Under the pieces are notes generated by a model. The model was given only the letters and a program-made list of their open reading frames with translations, was not told the DNA's origin and ran no database searches. 64,000 nucleotides of DNA, taken from Fibrobacter sp. UWB10. GTDB lineage: Bacteria; Fibrobacterota; Fibrobacteria; Fibrobacterales; Fibrobacteraceae. The stretch spans positions 930,001 through 994,000 of the forward strand of contig NZ_FXUE01000002.1 in assembly GCF_900182935.1 (NCBI RefSeq), in the 5' to 3' direction. Each line of letters starts with the position of its first letter. Position 1 is the first letter of the stretch. A program made the position numbers and the translations under genes. Of this stretch, positions 60,805-64,000 are shown in pieces.

Positions 60805-62292
60805 ATGCAAGAGAACAATAAAAAATCATTCATGTACAAGGCCGGTCGTGAACTCAAAAAAGAATTTTTCTTTCTTGACAAGTTCTTCAAGTTGAGTGAC
60901 AACCAGACCAACATCCACACCGAAATTCTGGCTGGTCTCATGACTTTCATGACCATGGCCTACATTCTGGCGGTGAACCCCGAAATCCTTTCGGCCGCAG
61001 GAATGCCCAAGGGTGGCGTTTTCATCGCCACCGTCATCGCGGCCGCCGTCGGTTCTGCCCTCATGGGCTTTGTCGCGAAATACCCCTTTGCACTTGCCCC
61101 GGGCCTTGGCATTAACGCCTTCTTTGCCTACACCGTGGTGCTGAGCATGGGCTACAGCTGGCAATTCGCCTTGCTCGCCGTCTTTGTCGAAGGCCTCTTG
61201 TTCTTGATCCTCTCAGTCGTGCCTGTACGCGAAAAACTCTTTAACAGCATTCCCCTTTCGCTTAAATCAGGCGTCGCGGTCGGCATCGGCATATTCATTG
61301 CCTTTATCGCCTTGCAGGGCGGTAAAATCGTCGTCGCGAACAACGCCACCATCGTAGGCCTCATCAACTTCCACATGGTCGACATGCACACCAGCGGCAT
61401 CTGGGCAATTCTTACCCTGTTGGGCATTATCATTACCTCGGCCTTCTTGATTAAAGGAATCCGCGGCGCCATCCTGCTTGGAATTTTTGCGACCTGGCTG
61501 CTCGGCATTGTCACCGAATTTGTTGGAATCTACGTTCCGAACCCGGAAGCCGGATTCCATTCCGCGATTCCGCAGTTCGGCGATTACCTGCAGACTTTGG
61601 ACCGTTCCTTCCGCGAATTCGGAATCACCTGCGGTGCGCTTTTCCATCCTGAATCCTGGACGCTCACCCAAGGCGATGCGATTGTCGGCCAAGGATTTTC
61701 GCTTTTCAAGTCGCTGGACTTCTTTGTCGTGATTTTCGCGTTCTTCTTTGTAGACCTGTTCGATACGCTGGGCACCCTGATTGGAGTTTCGTTCCGTGGC
61801 GGGTTCCTGAAAGAAGACGGCAAGCTCCCCCGCATTTCTAAAGCGCTCAGTTGCGATGCTATCGCCACCTCGATCGGAGCCATCTGCGGAACCTCGACCA
61901 CGACTACCTACGTAGAAAGCGCCGCCGGTGTCGCCTACGGCGGAAAGACTGGCCTCACCGCCGTCTCGGTCGCTCTATTCTTCTTGCTTTCGCTCCTTTT
62001 TGCCCCCGTCTTCATGGCGATTCCGGGCTTTGCAACAGCCCCCGCGCTCATCATGGTCGCCTACTTCATGATGACCTCCATCGCCAAAATTGACTGGACA
62101 AACCCGAGAGAATCGATTCCCGCCTTTATCTGCATGATTGCCATGCCGCTCACCTATTCCATTTCGGACGGCATCATGTTCGGCGTTATTTCTTACACCT
62201 TAATAAACGCCCTCACCGGCAAGATCAAGAATGTCCACTGGGTCATGATTGTGCTCACCGTGATATTCTTGCTCAAGTACGCTTTGATGTAG
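60805..62292 (+). CDS. NCS2-family purine permease (AzgA/PbuG-like)
   Basis: A 495-residue integral membrane protein with about 12-14 hydrophobic segments. Family blocks are TEILAGLMTFMTMAYILAVN, ALAPGLGINAFFAYTVV, LKSGVAVGIGIFIAFIALQ, DLFDTLGTLIGVSFRGG and GTSTTTTYVESAAGVAYGGK. AzgA/PbuG-type members take up adenine, guanine or hypoxanthine; location next to apt supports purine use. ATG 60805 follows AGAAGAAGG; the earlier in-frame codons fall in the repeat. Confidence 0.92.
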   Translation: MQENNKKSFMYKAGRELKKEFFFLDKFFKLSDNQTNIHTEILAGLMTFMTMAYILAVNPEILSAAGMPKGGVFIATVIAAAVGSALMGFVAKYPFALAPGLGINAFFAYTVVLSMGYSWQFALLAVFVEGLLFLILSVVPVREKLFNSIPLSLKSGVAVGIGIFIAFIALQGGKIVVANNATIVGLINFHMVDMHTSGIWAILTLLGIIITSAFLIKGIRGAILLGIFATWLLGIVTEFVGIYVPNPEAGFHSAIPQFGDYLQTLDRSFREFGITCGALFHPESWTLTQGDAIVGQGFSLFKSLDFFVVIFAFFFVDLFDTLGTLIGVSFRGGFLKEDGKLPRISKALSCDAIATSIGAICGTSTTTTYVESAAGVAYGGKTGLTAVSVALFFLLSLLFAPVFMAIPGFATAPALIMVAYFMMTSIAKIDWTNPRESIPAFICMIAMPLTYSISDGIMFGVISYTLINALTGKIKNVHWVMIVLTVIFLLKYALM

Positions 62293-62333
62293 AAACAGAA
62301 CTTAGAGCTTAGTTGGTTGAGCTTAGAAAATTT

Positions 62334-62341
62334 TATATTTG
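62334..62341 (+). promoter_or_regulatory. TATATTTG box of argH
   Basis: Located 28 bases before ATG 62369 with an AAGG ribosome-binding site in between, so argH has a normal leader. Confidence 0.5.
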
Positions 62342-62368
62342 CACGCGAAAAAACAAAAGGATTTGCAA

Positions 62369-63817
62369 ATGGCACAAAACAAGAGCAACGTGAAAACGAA
62401 TTCCGGCAAAACATCTTCTGCCAAGAAAGGCACCCAGACCAACATGTGGACCGGCCGCTTCGCAAGTGGCATGGCGCAGAGCATGGTGGACCTGAGCTTC
62501 AGCCTGCAATTCGACGCCGAACTCATCGAAGAAGACATCGAAGGCAGCATCGGCCACGGCAAGGGCTTGGTGGAATCCGGCGTGCTCAGCAAGGCCGACT
62601 ACAAGAAGATTTGCGATGGCTTGGCCAGCATCCTCAAGGACTACAAGACCGGCAAGAACCTGTGGCAGGAATCTGACGAAGACATTCACATGGCCGTAGA
62701 ACGCGTGCTCACCGAACGCATCGGCGCCCTCGGCAAGAAGATCCACACGGGCCGCAGCCGTAACGACCAGGTCTGCACGGACTTCAAGCTTTACATGCGT
62801 CACCGAGCCGCCGAAATCCGCGCCCTCGAAGTTTCTTTGATGGAAACGGTCCTCGACCTCGCCAAGAAATACTTCGGCAAGATGATGCCGGGTTACACGC
62901 ACCTGCAGCAGGCACAGCCGATTTACTTCAGCCATTACCTGATGAGCATGTTCTTTGCCGTGAGCCGCGACGTAAAGCGCCTCGACAACTTCTTGGAACT
63001 GCACAGCGAACTTCCGCTCGGTAGCGGTGCCATGGCCGGTTCTGCATTCCCGTACCACCGCGCCCTCGTTGCAAAGGAACTCGGATTTAACGGCGTTAGC
63101 CCGAACAGCATCGACGCCGTGAGCCACCGCGACATGATGCTCGAATTCGAAGCCGATCTCGCCATCATCGCAAATACGATGAGCCGCTACGCCGAAGACT
63201 TTGTGAACTGGAGCACCAGCGAATTCGGCTACCTCACCCTGCACGACGCCTTCTCCAGCGGTTCCTCGATGATGCCGCAGAAGAAGAACCCGGATTCCAT
63301 GGAACTCATCCGCGGAAAGTCCGGCCGCATGCTCGGTAACTTCAGCGCCCTCTACACTCTGGTGAAGGGAGCCCCGCTCAGCTACAGCCGCGACCTGCAA
63401 GAAGACAAGGAACCGGTATTCGACTCCGTGCATAACGTGAAGGTGATTCTCCGCGTGATGAAGGAAGCCTTGGAAAGCGCTCGCTTCAACTTCGACAAGA
63501 TGCACGCGAAGATGCTGCCGGCGCTGCTGGCCACCGACCTCGCTGATCTTCTGGTCGAATCCGGCGTGCCGTTCCGCGATGCCCACCACGTGGTCGGTAG
63601 CCTGGTCGGCGAAGCCGCCCGCCAAGGCCTCGAATTCACGGACCTCTCCGACGAGGCCTGGGCCAGCGCCGGTGTCCCGAACGTCAAGCAAATGAAGAAG
63701 ACGCTCACTTTCGAATACAGCGTTTCTCGCCGTAACATCGAAGGCGGCACAGGCCCCAAGTCCGTCAAGCAGCAGTTCGGCAAGGCCGAAGCCATCTTGA
63801 AGAAGTTCAAGAAGTAA
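62369..63817 (+). CDS. argH: Argininosuccinate lyase
   Basis: A 482-residue enzyme splitting argininosuccinate into arginine and fumarate. Family signatures: MWTGRFASGMAQSMVDLSFS, GRSRNDQVCTDFKLYMR, MPGYTHLQQAQPIYFSHYL, and the loop FSSGSSMMPQKKNPD with the catalytic Ser. The first 24 residues are a Lys/Ser/Thr-rich extension not needed for activity. No other arg gene is in the window. Ends in a hairpin terminator. Confidence 0.96.
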   Translation: MAQNKSNVKTNSGKTSSAKKGTQTNMWTGRFASGMAQSMVDLSFSLQFDAELIEEDIEGSIGHGKGLVESGVLSKADYKKICDGLASILKDYKTGKNLWQESDEDIHMAVERVLTERIGALGKKIHTGRSRNDQVCTDFKLYMRHRAAEIRALEVSLMETVLDLAKKYFGKMMPGYTHLQQAQPIYFSHYLMSMFFAVSRDVKRLDNFLELHSELPLGSGAMAGSAFPYHRALVAKELGFNGVSPNSIDAVSHRDMMLEFEADLAIIANTMSRYAEDFVNWSTSEFGYLTLHDAFSSGSSMMPQKKNPDSMELIRGKSGRMLGNFSALYTLVKGAPLSYSRDLQEDKEPVFDSVHNVKVILRVMKEALESARFNFDKMHAKMLPALLATDLADLLVESGVPFRDAHHVVGSLVGEAARQGLEFTDLSDEAWASAGVPNVKQMKKTLTFEYSVSRRNIEGGTGPKSVKQQFGKAEAILKKFKK

Positions 63818-63840
63818 TTTCTGAACAAATGAAATTCAAA

Positions 63841-63866
63841 AACCGGGTTCCACTAGGAATCCGGTT
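63841..63866 (+). terminator. Terminator after argH
   Basis: The stem AACCGGgTTCC / GGAAtCCGGTT with loop ACTA is followed by TTCATTT. Confidence 0.8.
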
Positions 63867-63893
63867 TTCATTTGGAGTTTTTTTCAAAAAAAA

Positions 63894-63911
63894 GAACCCG
63901 TTTCCGGGTCC
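63894..63911 (-). terminator. Terminator of the minus-strand gene at the window end
   Basis: On the minus strand GGACCCG-GAAA-CGGGTTC is followed by a run of T. Confidence 0.75.
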
Positions 63912-63936
63912 CTTTTTGAATTTCTTTACAAAGAAA

Positions 63937-64000
63937 CTAGCAGCCGAGCTTGGCGGAGAGGTAAGCTTCGAGTTCGTCGATCTTGACCAGTTCCTGCTTC
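63937..64000 (-). CDS. C-terminal end of an unidentified protein (5' part outside window)
   Basis: The minus-strand frame ending in TAG (63937-63939) reads KQELVKIDELEAYLSAKLGC. It has its own terminator just downstream, which supports a real gene. Too little is present to assign a family. Confidence 0.6.
   Translation of the reverse strand, partial: KQELVKIDELEAYLSAKLGC

Noticed and set aside
62333-63691. 452-codon minus-strand frame opposite argH
   Set aside because: A shadow of the argH codon pattern; argH signatures on the plus strand are unambiguous.

Overview
The window looks like a chromosomal segment of Fibrobacter (phylum Fibrobacterota), very likely F. succinogenes or a close relative. 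The reasons are three lipoproteins with the Fibrobacter succinogenes major paralogous (FISUMP) domain behind poly-serine linkers, three GH43 glycosidases ending in the same basic C-terminal module known from F. succinogenes xylanases, GLUG-repeat surface proteins with a type IX secretion-like C-terminal domain, and promoter boxes of the Bacteroidota-like TAnnTTTG type. No rRNA, tRNA, CRISPR array, prophage or transposase was recognised.

Layout. 1-5.3 kb: a truncated FISUMP lipoprotein, an L,D-transpeptidase lipoprotein, an AAA ATPase gene bracketed by two copies of a 30-base palindrome-containing repeat, a small envelope protein, a PH-domain membrane protein and a serine-linker lipoprotein. 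5.4-14.4 kb: Fe-type superoxide dismutase, a DUF1343/NamZ-like muramidase, ssb, a membrane protein, asd, a GLUG surface protein, an M29 aminopeptidase and a TonB-like AgmX/PglI protein. 14.9-23.3 kb: alr, an lspA-rluD pair, a squalene/phytoene synthase-family gene, dnaA without dnaN, and a large secreted protein with MORN-like repeats. 23.5-27.6 kb: a tight four-gene operon of a papain/C39-like peptidase, a RimK-type ATP-grasp ligase with an RLAN domain, a GCS2 carboxylate-amine ligase and an N-formylglutamate amidohydrolase; this is the best candidate for an uncharacterised peptide-ligase pathway. 27.8-38.1 kb: ddh, a FISUMP lipoprotein, a decaying RelB/RelE-DUF2442 locus, dut, a GNAT enzyme, a three-gene set with a sugar nucleotidyltransferase and an RNA methyltransferase, a DUF748 protein and thiSFG. 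38.2-44.8 kb: an S1/P1-nuclease-like protein and three GH43 arabinan/xylan enzymes in a row. 45-52.2 kb: an outer-membrane protein, mdh, a FISUMP lipoprotein, a YfcE-like phosphoesterase, a higBA module and an amino-acid ABC transporter whose binding domain appears circularly permuted. 52.3-64 kb: a 1452-residue triplicated GLUG protein, a PCMD lipoprotein with a partner barrel, a radical SAM protein, apt, a purine permease and argH.

How the genes fit together. Several genes serve peptidoglycan and its precursors (alr, asd, ddh, L,D-transpeptidase, NamZ-like, possibly the nucleotidyltransferase). Plant-wall breakdown is represented by the GH43 trio and probably by several surface lipoproteins. 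apt sits directly upstream of the purine permease, suggesting base salvage.

Two features run through the intergenic DNA. Two families of short palindromic repeats recur between genes, and one related element has entered a coding frame. A TATATTTG-like box often lies only 4-7 bases upstream of the start codon, suggesting leaderless or nearly leaderless transcripts. All calls come from reading the sequence; no database search was run.
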